From: Stenotrophomonas sp. ATCM1_4
GTDB taxonomy: Bacteria > Pseudomonadota > Gammaproteobacteria > Xanthomonadales > Xanthomonadaceae
Assembly (NCBI RefSeq): GCF_004348115.1
Contig: NZ_QPFB01000001.1
Coordinates: 3,798,028 to 3,862,027, forward strand
Length of the DNA: 64,000 nt
Reading direction: 5' to 3'
The notes beneath the pieces are model-generated. The model had not been told where the DNA came from, did no database searches, and saw nothing but the letters and a program-made list of their open reading frames with translations. The position numbers were made by a program, and so were the translations under genes. Shown in pieces: positions 25,506 through 35,408 of the stretch (positions are counted from its first letter, which is position 1; each line of letters opens with the position of its first letter).

Positions 25506-26713
25506 TGCGTCGCGTCGTCATTACCGGCATGGGCATCACGTCCTGCCTTGGCAACGATCTGGATACCGTTTCCAGCGCCCTGCGCGAAGGCCGTCCCGGC
25601 ATCGTCGCCATGCCCGACCACGCCGAAGCCGGCCTGCGCAGCCAGGTGGCCGGCAAGGTCGAGCTGGACATCGAGGCGCAGGTGGACCGCAAGCTCAAGC
25701 GCTTCATGAGCGATGCGGCCGCCTACAGCTACATCGCCATGCGCGATGCCATCGCCGATGCCGGCCTGGACGAAAGCCAGGTCAGCAACGTGCGCACCGG
25801 CGTGATCGCCGGCTCCGGCGGCGGCTCCAGCGAATGGCAGGTGGAAGCGGCCGACCTGCTGCGCAACCGCGGCGTGCGCAAGGTGGGCCCGTACATGGTG
25901 CCGCGCACGATGTGCTCGACCGTGTCAGCCAACCTGGCCACCGCCTTCAGCATCAAGGGCCTGAGCTACTCGCTGTCGGCCGCCTGCGCCACCTCGGCGC
26001 ACTGCATCGGCGCGGCGGCCGACCTCATCCGCCACGGCGCGCAGGACATCATGTTCGCCGGCGGCGGCGAGGACCTGCACTGGTCGATGAGCGTGATGTT
26101 CGACGCCATGGGCGCGCTGTCCACCAGCTTCAACGACACCCCGTCGGTGGCCTCGCGCCCGTATGACGCCAACCGCGATGGCTTCGTCATCGCCGGCGGC
26201 GGCGGCATGCTGGTGCTGGAGGACTACGACCACGCGGTCGCGCGCGGCGCGAAGATCTACGCCGAGCTCGTCGGTTACGGCGTGACTTCCGACGGCGCCG
26301 ACATGGTCGCCCCGTCCGGCGAAGGCGCGGTGCGCTGCATGCAGATGGCCATGGCCACCGTGGATCGCCCGATCGACTACCTCAACACCCACGGCACCTC
26401 CACGCCGCTGGGCGATGTGACCGAGCTGGGCGCGGTTCGCGCGGTGTTCGGCGAGGCGGTGCCGCCGCTGTCCTCGACCAAGGCGCTGTCCGGCCACTCG
26501 CTGGGTGCGGCCAGCGTGCACGAGGCGATCTTCTGCCTGCTGATGATGCGCGACGGCTTCATGGCCGGCTCGGCCAACATCGAAACGCTGGACGAACGTG
26601 CCGAAGGCTTCCCGATCCTGCGCCAGACCCAGGACGCCCAGCTGGACACGGTGATGTCCAACAGCTTCGGCTTCGGCGGCACCAACGCCACGCTGATCTT
26701 CGGCCGGGTCTGA
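25505..26713 (+). CDS. fabB: 3-oxoacyl-[acyl-carrier-protein] synthase I FabB
   Basis: The 402-residue condensing enzyme elongates cis-3-decenoyl-ACP and so commits chains to unsaturated fatty acids. The catalytic Cys161 is in [10 protein letters not shown], and the two histidines are in [11 protein letters not shown] and [13 protein letters not shown]. The C-terminal [16 protein letters not shown] is the thiolase-fold signature. It starts at the TGATG overlap with fabA and is followed by a strong terminator, so fabAB is a closed two-gene operon. Confidence 0.96.
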   Translation: MRRVVITGMGITSCLGNDLDTVSSALREGRPGIVAMPDHAEAGLRSQVAGKVELDIEAQVDRKLKRFMSDAAAYSYIAMRDAIADAGLDESQVSNVRTGVIAGSGGGSSEWQVEAADLLRNRGVRKVGPYMVPRTMCSTVSANLATAFSIKGLSYSLSAACATSAHCIGAAADLIRHGAQDIMFAGGGEDLHWSMSVMFDAMGALSTSFNDTPSVASRPYDANRDGFVIAGGGGMLVLEDYDHAVARGAKIYAELVGYGVTSDGADMVAPSGEGAVRCMQMAMATVDRPIDYLNTHGTSTPLGDVTELGAVRAVFGEAVPPLSSTKALSGHSLGAASVHEAIFCLLMMRDGFMAGSANIETLDERAEGFPILRQTQDAQLDTVMSNSFGFGGTNATLIFGRV

Positions 26714-26733
26714 TCCGTTCCGTTGTGGATGCA

Positions 26734-26763
26734 CGAAAACAGCCGCGCAAGCGGCTGTTTTCG
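26734..26763 (+). terminator. Intrinsic terminator after fabAB
   Basis: CGAAAACAGCCGC-GCAA-GCGGCTGTTTTCG is a perfect 13-bp stem with a stable GCAA tetraloop and the TTTT of the T tract inside the right arm. By symmetry it could also act on minus-strand transcripts. Confidence 0.85.
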
Positions 26764-26860
26764 TAGGAGCGGCGTTGGCCGCGACGCTGGAAGACCACCA
26801 CCGCGCGAAGAGCACCCCTCCCCAACCCTCCCCTTGGCTTCGCCAAAGGGAGGGGGCGGT
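26763..26860. repeat. Two palindromic repeats downstream of fabB
   Basis: A GTAGGAGCGGCGTTGGCCGCGA element (about 26763-26787) is followed by CCCTCCCCTTGGCTTCGCCAAAGGGAGGGGG (about 26815-26860). The latter has an 8-10 bp stem and matches the repeat type at 8405 and 30637. Confidence 0.65.
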
Positions 26861-26871
26861 GTCCTTCTCAC

Positions 26872-27249
26872 TTAACCGCCCGGGCGCGCGGTCTCGATCA
26901 CCACGCCCATCTGCTTGCCGGCCTCGGCCAGGCGCACGCGCTTGCCGTCGCTCCGGGCAACCAGGTAATCGGCGGCCACCCAGCCACTCTTGCCGGCGGC
27001 ACGCACGTTGCACCATTGCAGGTCGTCCAGGCAGCGCTGCACTTCCACCTGCGTGCCCACCGGCAACACCGCCAGGCGCTCGGCGCGCTGGTCCGGTGCG
27101 CTGCGCAGGTTCAGGCCATTGCTGACCTCGGCCGCCGGTTCATTGATGCGCGGCTGGAACCACATCACCACACCGATGATCGCGGCCGAGGCCACGATGC
27201 GGAATACGGTACCGGGCTTGCCCCTGGAGGGGCCGAACCACCTTTTCAT
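26872..27249 (-). CDS. Membrane-anchored bacterial SH3-domain protein
   Basis: The 125-residue protein has a basic N-terminus, one transmembrane helix (about residues 16-32, FRIVASAAIIGVVMWF), and an SH3_3-type domain (about 42-100). The domain markers are GLNLRSAPDQRAERLAVLPVGTQVEV and WCNVRAAGKSGWVAADYL. Such domains bind peptides or cell-wall material in the periplasm. The specific role is unknown. The start is the ATG directly preceding the basic anchor (MKRWFG). No partner gene is coupled to it; prlC lies 132 bases downstream. Confidence 0.75.
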   Translation of the reverse strand: MKRWFGPSRGKPGTVFRIVASAAIIGVVMWFQPRINEPAAEVSNGLNLRSAPDQRAERLAVLPVGTQVEVQRCLDDLQWCNVRAAGKSGWVAADYLVARSDGKRVRLAEAGKQMGVVIETARPGG

Positions 27250-27381
27250 GGTGAATGTGAATTGGCGCGAATGTCGCCACAGTGTGCCACGCCCAATGTG
27301 GATGAAACCGAAACCCCGGCCAAGCCTCGCCGTAGCCCGCCCAAGGCAGGTGCTACGGCGTCACTGCCGCCGGGTGCCGGC

Positions 27382-29409
<2,028 letters not shown>

Positions 29410-29445
29410 GGTCATCCTGGGAAAACAGCGCCGGCCCGGCCGGCT

Positions 29446-30567
29446 TCACGCCTGATATGGCGACACTTCCAGCCAGGCACAAGGCAGCGCCAGCGCGCCC
29501 TGCCCGGCCACGGCGGCGGCGATGACCGCATCAGCAGCGGCGATGTCGATGCCCTGCTGCGCATACCAGGCCGGGTTGTAGTAGCTGTGCGCGTAGCGTT
29601 CGCCGGCGTCGCACAGGATGGTGACGATGGACCCGCTGCGGCCGGCGTCACGCATCTGCTGCGCGGCGTACAGCACGCCGATGAAGTTGGTGCCGGTGGA
29701 ACCGCCGACCCGGCGCCCCAGCGTGGCGCTGACGTGGCGCATCGCCGCCAGGCTCAGCGCATCGGGCACCTTGACCATCGCGTCCACGCTGGTCGGGATG
29801 AAGCTGCGCTCCACCCGCGGGCGGCCGATGCCTTCCACGCGCGAGCCGCCCTCGCAGGTCAGCGTGCGCCAATCGTCGCCGGCCAATGCCGCGCAGTAGC
29901 CGTCGTAGAACACCGACACTTCCGGGTCCGCGCACAGGATCAGGGTGTCGTGGCGGCGGTAGCTGACATAGCGGCCGAGCGTGGCGGCGGTGCCGCCGGT
30001 GCCGGGGCTGCAGACGATCCACTCCGGCACCGGGTGCGGCTCCTCGGCCATCTGCTTGAAGATGGACTCGGCGATGTTGTTGTTGGCGCGCCAGTCGGTG
30101 GCGCGCTCGGCGTAGGTGAACTGGTCCATGAAGTGGCCACCGGTTTCACGCGCCAGGCGCTCCGATTCGCAGTTCAGGTCGCAGGCGCGCTGCACCAGGT
30201 GGCAGCGGCCACCGTGGAACTCGATGGCGGCGATCTTCTCCGGCGAGGTGCTGGCCGGGATCACCGCGATGAACGGCAGGCCAAGCAGGCGCGCGAAGTA
30301 GGCCTCGGACACCGCGGTGGAGCCGCTGGAGGCCTCGATCACCGGGCAGCCCTCGCGCAGCCAGCCGTTGGCCAGCGCGTACAGGAACAGCGAACGCGCC
30401 AGACGGTGCTTGAGGCTGCCGGTGGGGTGGCTGGACTCGTCCTTCAGGTACAGGTCGACGCCGGGGAAGCCCGGCAGGTCCATCGGGATCAGGTGGGTGT
30501 CGGCCGAACGGTTGAAATCGGCTTCGATCTTGCGGATGGCCGACGCCACCCATGCACGCTGGGACAT
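29446..30567 (-). CDS. PLP-dependent cysteine synthase-family protein (Cds1-like)
   Basis: The 373-residue fold-type II PLP enzyme has Lys53 in [13 protein letters not shown] as the likely Schiff-base lysine. [20 protein letters not shown] is the substrate loop, and [15 protein letters not shown] is the phosphate-binding loop. The arrangement resembles the Cds1 group described as L-cysteine desulfhydrases rather than CysK or CysM, which have different lengths and loop sequences. The reaction (cysteine breakdown or synthesis) is therefore only a family inference. The start is the ATG giving [21 protein letters not shown]. It precedes prlC on the same strand by 36 bases. Confidence 0.82.
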   Translation of the reverse strand: MSQRAWVASAIRKIEADFNRSADTHLIPMDLPGFPGVDLYLKDESSHPTGSLKHRLARSLFLYALANGWLREGCPVIEASSGSTAVSEAYFARLLGLPFIAVIPASTSPEKIAAIEFHGGRCHLVQRACDLNCESERLARETGGHFMDQFTYAERATDWRANNNIAESIFKQMAEEPHPVPEWIVCSPGTGGTAATLGRYVSYRRHDTLILCADPEVSVFYDGYCAALAGDDWRTLTCEGGSRVEGIGRPRVERSFIPTSVDAMVKVPDALSLAAMRHVSATLGRRVGGSTGTNFIGVLYAAQQMRDAGRSGSIVTILCDAGERYAHSYYNPAWYAQQGIDIAAADAVIAAAVAGQGALALPCAWLEVSPYQA

Positions 30568-30636
30568 GGAACGCCACTTCAGTGAAGAGTGCCGGGAATT
30601 CTACCGGCTGGGGGATGGTTCGACGCTGGGAAGCCC

Positions 30637-30763
30637 CCCCTCCCCAGCCCTCCCCGTGGCTGCGCCAAAGGGAGGGGGCAAAGCCATCGACCTGCGAGGT
30701 CGTCGCAATACCGCCTTTCCGCCGTCTCCCTTTGGCGCAGCCACGGGGAGGGCCGGGGAGGGG
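30637..30763. repeat. Large inverted repeat: two 38-base arms with one mismatch
   Basis: The left arm 30637-30674 and right arm 30726-30763 are reverse complements except for one base. The 51-base spacer contains CCTGCGAGGTCG. Each arm is itself a copy of the CCCCTCCCC...GGGAGG repeat seen singly at 26815, so this is a head-to-head pair that could fold into a 38-bp hairpin. It sits between the PLP gene and the copper operon, which are divergent. Confidence 0.85.
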
Positions 30764-30795
30764 TATGCCCTTCGCACGCACCCGAAACCCGATAA

Positions 30796-30840
30796 ACCAT
30801 TCAGGCCTTTCTTCACACTGAAATGGTATGGTTCAGGCCT
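30796..30840 (+). promoter_or_regulatory. Repeats in the copL promoter region, possible copper operator
   Basis: ACCATTCAG (30796-30804) and CTGAAATGGT (30818-30827) form an imperfect dyad. TTCAGGCCT occurs twice in direct orientation, 32 bases apart (about 30800-30808 and 30832-30840). A TATGGT at 30827 may be the -10. Which protein would bind is unknown; no CueR, CopR or CsoR gene is nearby. Confidence 0.35.
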
Positions 30841-30858
30841 GTTCCCGGACCCCAGCCC

Positions 30859-31218
30859 GTGCCGCGCATCCTGCTGCCCCTGCTGCTGTGCCTTTCCCTG
30901 ATCGCCGGTGCGGTCGGGTCGGTATGGTCTGCGACGGTGATGGCGATGCCGATGGACGACATGGCCATGACCATGGACGCCGGCCACGACTGCTGTCACG
31001 AGGAAGCCAGCCTGCAATGCGCCGACGACGGGAGCGACGCCACCGCCGCCTCCTGTGCCGACGGCAACCACTGCGACTGCAAGCAGCACTGCAACATGCT
31101 GCCGGCCACCGCCATGGCCCGCCTGGGCAATCCCCGCCACACGCTCGCGCCGGTGCCACCGGTGCCCTCGCGCTACGACGTGGCCCCCGGCCAGCTGAAC
31201 CGGCCTCCCATCGCCTGA
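30859..31218 (+). CDS. copL: CopL family copper-binding regulatory leader protein
   Basis: The protein has a hydrophobic signal-like segment (PRILLPLLLCLSLIAG). A metal-ligand-rich middle follows with MAMPMDDMAMTMDAGHDCCHEE and clustered cysteines and histidines (CADGNHCDCKQHCNMLP), and the protein ends NRPPIA. In Xanthomonas, copL directly precedes copAB and is needed for copper induction. I use GTG 30859 because the N-terminus then aligns with the second CopL-like protein of the window (40779-41174). An ATG at 30823 would add 12 residues. The RPPIA ending is shared by both and could slow ribosomes. copA begins 127 bases after the stop. Confidence 0.82.
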   Translation: MPRILLPLLLCLSLIAGAVGSVWSATVMAMPMDDMAMTMDAGHDCCHEEASLQCADDGSDATAASCADGNHCDCKQHCNMLPATAMARLGNPRHTLAPVPPVPSRYDVAPGQLNRPPIA

Positions 31219-31299
31219 TCTCCCGCTGGCGCCCCGCGCGCCGGTACGCAGATGCCTGCGCCACGGCCCTGCCGCGGTGCTTCCTTGATCTGTTCAGGA

Positions 31300-31331
31300 C
31301 ATGCCACGACGCATCGTGATGCGCGGGCATG
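31300..31331 (+). promoter_or_regulatory. RNA hairpin just upstream of the copA ribosome-binding site
   Basis: CATGCC (31300-31305) pairs with GGCATG (31326-31331). Inside it GCAT pairs with ATGC (31311-31314, 31319-31322). The copA Shine-Dalgarno GGGAG follows four to five bases later. It may link copL translation to copA expression. Confidence 0.4.
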
Positions 31332-31345
31332 GCCGGGAGTTCCAC

Positions 31346-33136
31346 ATGTCATCCGATTTCCTTTCCGATTCGCGCTCGGCGCTGTCGCGACGCCGCTTCG
31401 TGCAGGGCCTGGCCCTGGGCGGCGTTGTCGCCGGTGCCGGGCTGGGGCGCATCCCCGATGCCCTCGCCCGTACCCCTGCCGCCATGGCCACCGGCGCCAC
31501 CGAACTGCGCGGCACCGACCTGCAGTTGGCCATCGGCCGCTCGGCGGTCAACTTCACCGGGCGCACCCGCGGTGCGATCACCGTCAACGGCTCGCTGCCG
31601 GCGCCGATCCTGCGCCTGCGCGAGGGCGATACCGTCAACCTGCGCGTGGCCAACACGCTCACCGATGAGATGACCTCGATCCATTGGCACGGCATCCTGC
31701 TGCCGGCCAACATGGACGGCGTGCCGGGCCTGAGCTTCAACGGCATCGCACCGGGCGAGGCTTACCAGTACCGCTTCCAGCTCAAGCAATCGGGCACCTA
31801 CTGGTACCACAGCCACTCGCTGTTCCAGGAGCAGGCCGGCCTGTACGGCGCGTTGATCGTCGACCCGCTGGCACCACCGCCGTACCACTTCGACCGCGAG
31901 CACGTGGTCATGCTCTCGGACTGGACGGACATGGATCCCAATGCCCTGCACCGGCGCATGAAGAAGATGCCGATGCACGACAACACCTACCAGCGCACCG
32001 TCGGCGACTTCCTGCGCGATGCCCGCACCGATGGCCTGCGCGCCACCCTGGCCGATCGCGGCATGTGGGGCCGGATGCGGATGACGCCTTCGGACATCTC
32101 CGACATCAATGCCCACACCTACACGTACCTGATGAACGGCACCGCGCCGGCGGGCAACTGGACCGGGCTGTTCCGCAGCGGCGAGAAGGTGCTGCTGCGT
32201 TTCATCAACGGCGCCTCGATGACCTACTTCGACGTGCGCATCCCGGGCCTGAAGATGACCGTGGTCGCGGCCGACGGCCAGTACATCCATCCGGTCAGCA
32301 TCGATGAGTTCCGCATCGCGCCGGCCGAGACCTTCGACGTGATCGTCGAGCCGACCGGGCAGGATGCGTTCACGCTGTTCGCCCAGGACATGGGCCGCAC
32401 CGGCTACGCCTGCGGCACCCTGGCGGTACGCCACGGCCTGCAGGCGCCGATCCCGCAACTGGACCCGCGCCCGCTGCTGACCATGGGCGACATGGGCCAT
32501 GACATGGGCGGCGGCGGCCATGCCGGCATGGAAGGCGGTTGCGGCGCCAACATGGGCAAGGGCATGGAAGGTGGCTGCGGCGCGGCCATGGGCCACGGCG
32601 GTGGTGACAAGGCGCCGAAGCACAAGCCGAGCGAGGCGGGCAACCCGCTGGTGGACATGCAGACCGCGGCCACCGAACCGAAGCTGGACGACCCGGGCAT
32701 CGGCCTGCGCGACAACGGCCGCCAGGTGCTCACCTATGGCGCGATGCGCTCGTTGTTCGAGGACCCGGATGGCCGTGAGCCCGGCCGCGAGATCGAGCTG
32801 CACCTCACCGGCCACATGGAGAAGTTCGCCTGGAACTTCGACGGCATCCCGTTCGGCGGTGCCGAGCCGATCCGCCTGAACTACGGCGAGCGCATGCGCA
32901 TCGTGCTGGTCAACGACACGATGATGCAGCACCCGATCCACCTGCACGGCGTGTGGAGCGACCTGGAGGATGCCGATGGCCAGTTCCAGCTGCGCAAGCA
33001 CACCATCGACATGCCGCCGGGCACCCGCCGCACCTACCGCGTGCGTGCCGATGCACTGGGGCGCTGGGCCTTCCACTGCCACCTGCTGTACCACATGGAA
33101 GCGGGGATGATGCGCGAAGTGAGGATCCAGGCATGA
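31346..33136 (+). CDS. copA: Copper-resistance multicopper oxidase CopA
   Basis: The 596-residue periplasmic oxidase has a twin-arginine signal (SRRRFVQGLALGG, residues 14-26), so it is exported folded with copper. All multicopper-oxidase ligands are visible: HWHG, HSHS, HPIHLHG and HCHLLYHMEAGM. The last carries the type 1 Cys-His-Met site. A Met/His/Gly-rich insert (MGDMGHDMGGGGHAGMEGGCGANMGKGMEG) is typical of CopA and probably binds Cu(I). It is thought to oxidise and sequester copper in the periplasm. ATG 31346 is chosen for its GGGAG and because the Tat motif sits just inside. The stop overlaps the copB start (ATGA). Confidence 0.95.
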   Translation: MSSDFLSDSRSALSRRRFVQGLALGGVVAGAGLGRIPDALARTPAAMATGATELRGTDLQLAIGRSAVNFTGRTRGAITVNGSLPAPILRLREGDTVNLRVANTLTDEMTSIHWHGILLPANMDGVPGLSFNGIAPGEAYQYRFQLKQSGTYWYHSHSLFQEQAGLYGALIVDPLAPPPYHFDREHVVMLSDWTDMDPNALHRRMKKMPMHDNTYQRTVGDFLRDARTDGLRATLADRGMWGRMRMTPSDISDINAHTYTYLMNGTAPAGNWTGLFRSGEKVLLRFINGASMTYFDVRIPGLKMTVVAADGQYIHPVSIDEFRIAPAETFDVIVEPTGQDAFTLFAQDMGRTGYACGTLAVRHGLQAPIPQLDPRPLLTMGDMGHDMGGGGHAGMEGGCGANMGKGMEGGCGAAMGHGGGDKAPKHKPSEAGNPLVDMQTAATEPKLDDPGIGLRDNGRQVLTYGAMRSLFEDPDGREPGREIELHLTGHMEKFAWNFDGIPFGGAEPIRLNYGERMRIVLVNDTMMQHPIHLHGVWSDLEDADGQFQLRKHTIDMPPGTRRTYRVRADALGRWAFHCHLLYHMEAGMMREVRIQA

Positions 33137-34167
33137 AGACACTTTCCCACTCCCTGCTGTTCCTCGCGCTGGCCGCCAGCGGCCCGGCATTGGCCCAGGA
33201 CCCGCACGCCGGACACGGCACGACGACGAGTCCGGCCGCAGATCCGCACGCCGGCCATGCACCACCGAAGGCAAACGCCGATGCGCATGCCGGACACGTG
33301 ATGCCGGCGGCGCCGAAGGACGACCCGCACGCCGGGCACGTGATGCCGCAACCGCCGGCGCAGGACCCGCATGCCGGCCACGACATGTCGGCCATGGACC
33401 ACGACGCGCATGCAGGGCACGCCATGCCGGCGAAGGCCGCCAGCGACACCCCCCGCGAGCCGATCCCGGTGCCGACGGCCGAGGATCACGCCGCGGCGTT
33501 CCCGGTGTTGAAGCCGCATGCGATGGAACATGCACCGGCGTTCAACAGCCTGGTGGTGTTCGACCACCTGGAGGGCTGGGACAACGACCAGGGCAGCGGC
33601 CAGTCGTGGGGCGTCAACGCCTGGTTCGGCAACGACATCGATCGCCTGTGGGTGCGTAGCGAAGGCAGCCGCAGCGACGGCAAACTCGGCGACTGGTCGG
33701 TGGATGCGCTGTACGGGCGTTCGATCTCACCGTGGTGGGACGCCGTGGCCGGTGTCCGCCACGACAACGGCCGCCAGATACCGGACCTGACCCGCGCGGC
33801 GATCGGTTTCCAGGGCATGTCGCCGTACAAGTTCGAAGTCTCGGCGATGGCCTACATCGGTGGCACCCGCAAGGCCGAGCTCGCCGTCGAAGCCGAGTAC
33901 GACGTGCTGCTGACCAACCGCCTGATCCTGCAGCCGGTGATCGAAGCCAGCATCGCCGCCGATGACGATCCCCGCCGCGGCGTGGGCAGCGGGCTGGGCC
34001 ATGTCGAGGCCGGCCTGCGCCTGCGCTACGAGATCACCCGTCGCTTCGCGCCCTACGTCGGCTTCGTGCATGAGCGCAAGTTCGGCCGCACCGCCGACAT
34101 CCATCGCGATGCCGGCGAAGGTACCCGCGAATCACGCTGGGTGGCCGGTATCCGCTTCTGGTTCTGA
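33133..34167 (+). CDS. copB: Copper-resistance outer-membrane protein CopB
   Basis: The 344-residue protein has a signal peptide (ending ALAQ) and six D(P/A)HAGH repeats between about residues 23 and 98, each giving two possible copper-binding histidines. A CopB outer-membrane barrel follows (FDHLEGWDNDQGSGQSWGVNAWFGNDIDRLWVRSEG), ending in RFWF. It works with CopA to bind copper at the cell surface side of the periplasm. The repeat number may vary between strains because the coding repeats are short and near identical. The start overlaps the copA stop. Confidence 0.94.
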   Translation: MKTLSHSLLFLALAASGPALAQDPHAGHGTTTSPAADPHAGHAPPKANADAHAGHVMPAAPKDDPHAGHVMPQPPAQDPHAGHDMSAMDHDAHAGHAMPAKAASDTPREPIPVPTAEDHAAAFPVLKPHAMEHAPAFNSLVVFDHLEGWDNDQGSGQSWGVNAWFGNDIDRLWVRSEGSRSDGKLGDWSVDALYGRSISPWWDAVAGVRHDNGRQIPDLTRAAIGFQGMSPYKFEVSAMAYIGGTRKAELAVEAEYDVLLTNRLILQPVIEASIAADDDPRRGVGSGLGHVEAGLRLRYEITRRFAPYVGFVHERKFGRTADIHRDAGEGTRESRWVAGIRFWF

Positions 34168-34225
34168 CCGCCATCGCTGGCGTGCGACGTGCGCGCCAGC
34201 ACCTACCTCATCCAAGGAACATCCC

Positions 34226-34534
34226 ATGAAGATCCTGCACACCCTGCTGCTCATCGCCGTCGCCACTGTCGCACCGGCTACCCTCGCCCAGGCCCAGCAT
34301 GCGGGCCACGCCGCGCACGACCACAGCGCACACGCCGCCAAGCCGGCCACCAACGCGGCGGCAAGCGATGTCGAGGCGACCTTCAAGCGCCTGGACAGCA
34401 ACAACGATGGCGCCCTCACCCGCCAGGAACTGCCGGCCAGGCATGCACTGCTGCCGCATTTCGACATGAGCGATGCCAACCGTGACGGAAAGCTCGACCT
34501 CAACGAGTTCAAGCGCGGCATGTCCATGCTGTAA
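34226..34534 (+). CDS. Small secreted EF-hand protein in the copper operon
   Basis: The 102-residue protein has a signal peptide (MKILHTLLLIAVATVAPATLAQA), a short His/Ala stretch (HAGHAAHDHSAHAAK), and two EF-hand loops: DSNNDGALTRQE and DANRDGKLDLNE. EF-hands suggest calcium binding, while the His stretch resembles CopB and could bind copper. The role is unknown. AAGGAA is well placed before the ATG. The gene lies 58 bases after copB and 56 bases before the DUF411 gene, so it belongs to the copper operon. Confidence 0.83.
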   Translation: MKILHTLLLIAVATVAPATLAQAQHAGHAAHDHSAHAAKPATNAAASDVEATFKRLDSNNDGALTRQELPARHALLPHFDMSDANRDGKLDLNEFKRGMSML

Positions 34535-34590
34535 GCCCTTGGCCGCGCCGGCACACCACCGGCGCGGCAGTCCCGACGGAGTTCAATGAC

Positions 34591-35112
34591 ATGAAACTGC
34601 TTTCAACAAGCGCCCTGCCCGCCCTCGCCCTGGCCGCCAGCACGCTGCTGGTCAGCGCCTGCAACGCGACACCGGCCGCGCCTGCCGCCAAGGCGGCCAA
34701 CGCAACGGTCGACGCCGTACCCGCACGCGCCACCTTGCCGGTGGTGAAGGTGCACAAGGACCCCAACTGCGGCTGCTGTGGCGGCTGGGCCGAGCACATG
34801 CAGGCAGCCGGATTCCCGGTGGAAATCCATGACACCAGCGACATGGCCTCGGTGAAGCAACGCCTGGGCATTGGCGAGGGCATGATGTCGTGCCACACCT
34901 CGGAAATCGATGGCTACGTGGTGGAAGGCCATGTGCCTGTCTCCGCGATCCAGAAGCTGCTGGCCGAGCGACCGAAGGCCCGCGGGCTGGTGTTGCCAGG
35001 CATGCCGATCGGCTCGCCGGGCATGGAGTCGCCGGATGGCTATCGCCAGCCGTTCACCGTCGCGTTGCTGGCCGAGGACGGCAGCCTGAGTGAGTTCTCG
35101 CGACACGAGTGA
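34591..35112 (+). CDS. DUF411 (CopG-type) copper-associated lipoprotein
   Basis: The 173-residue protein has a lipoprotein signal with the lipobox ending at Cys24 (LLVSAC). The DUF411 domain contains the motif NCGCCGGW (a CxCC metal or thiol site), MMSCHTSEIDGYVVEGHVP and LPGMPIGSPGME. DUF411 proteins, called CopG in some Xanthomonas copper clusters, occur with copAB and are thought to handle or oxidise Cu(I) in the periplasm. It is the last gene of the copper operon. Confidence 0.87.
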   Translation: MKLLSTSALPALALAASTLLVSACNATPAAPAAKAANATVDAVPARATLPVVKVHKDPNCGCCGGWAEHMQAAGFPVEIHDTSDMASVKQRLGIGEGMMSCHTSEIDGYVVEGHVPVSAIQKLLAERPKARGLVLPGMPIGSPGMESPDGYRQPFTVALLAEDGSLSEFSRHE

Positions 35113-35128
35113 GTTCGTGGCCGAATGA

Positions 35129-35160
35129 AAAAGCCCTTCTCCGCAATGGAGAAGGGAAAT
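35129..35160 (-). terminator. Hairpin terminator between convergent copper and receptor operons
   Basis: CCCTTCTCC-GCAAT-GGAGAAGGG is a perfect 9-bp stem. The A run on its left becomes TTTTT after the stem on the minus strand, so it should stop the minus-strand operon. On the plus strand it could still slow the copper operon transcript. Confidence 0.6.
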
Positions 35161-35210
35161 GGCAGAGACCGGCTGTTCGTGGCAGGAAGTGGCTGCATTC
35201 CTGCTGCTTA

Positions 35211-35380
35211 AGCCCCTCTCCCGCTTCGCGGGAGAGGGGCTGGGGTGAGGGCGCTGTTGAAGCACGCAGAAGCAAACGCTCCCCTCATCCGCCCCTGCGG
35301 GGCCCCTTCTCCCGCAGGCGGAAGAAGGGGGATCAATGTGCACCGCGAACTCGCCGCTCCCTGTCCCGCTAGCGGGACAG
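35211..35380. repeat. Cluster of three palindromic repeats downstream of the PepSY-reductase gene
   Basis: The copies are AGCCCCTCTCCCGCTTCGCGGGAGAGGGGCT (about 35213-35243, 13-bp stem), CTTCTCCCGCAGGCGGAAGAAGGGG (about 35305-35330), and the perfect 20-bp palindrome CTGTCCCGCTAGCGGGACAG (35361-35380). The first two belong to the family repeated through the window. Confidence 0.75.
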
Positions 35381-35408
35381 AAAAGCGCGCGCAAGCAACC
35401 ACCAACCC

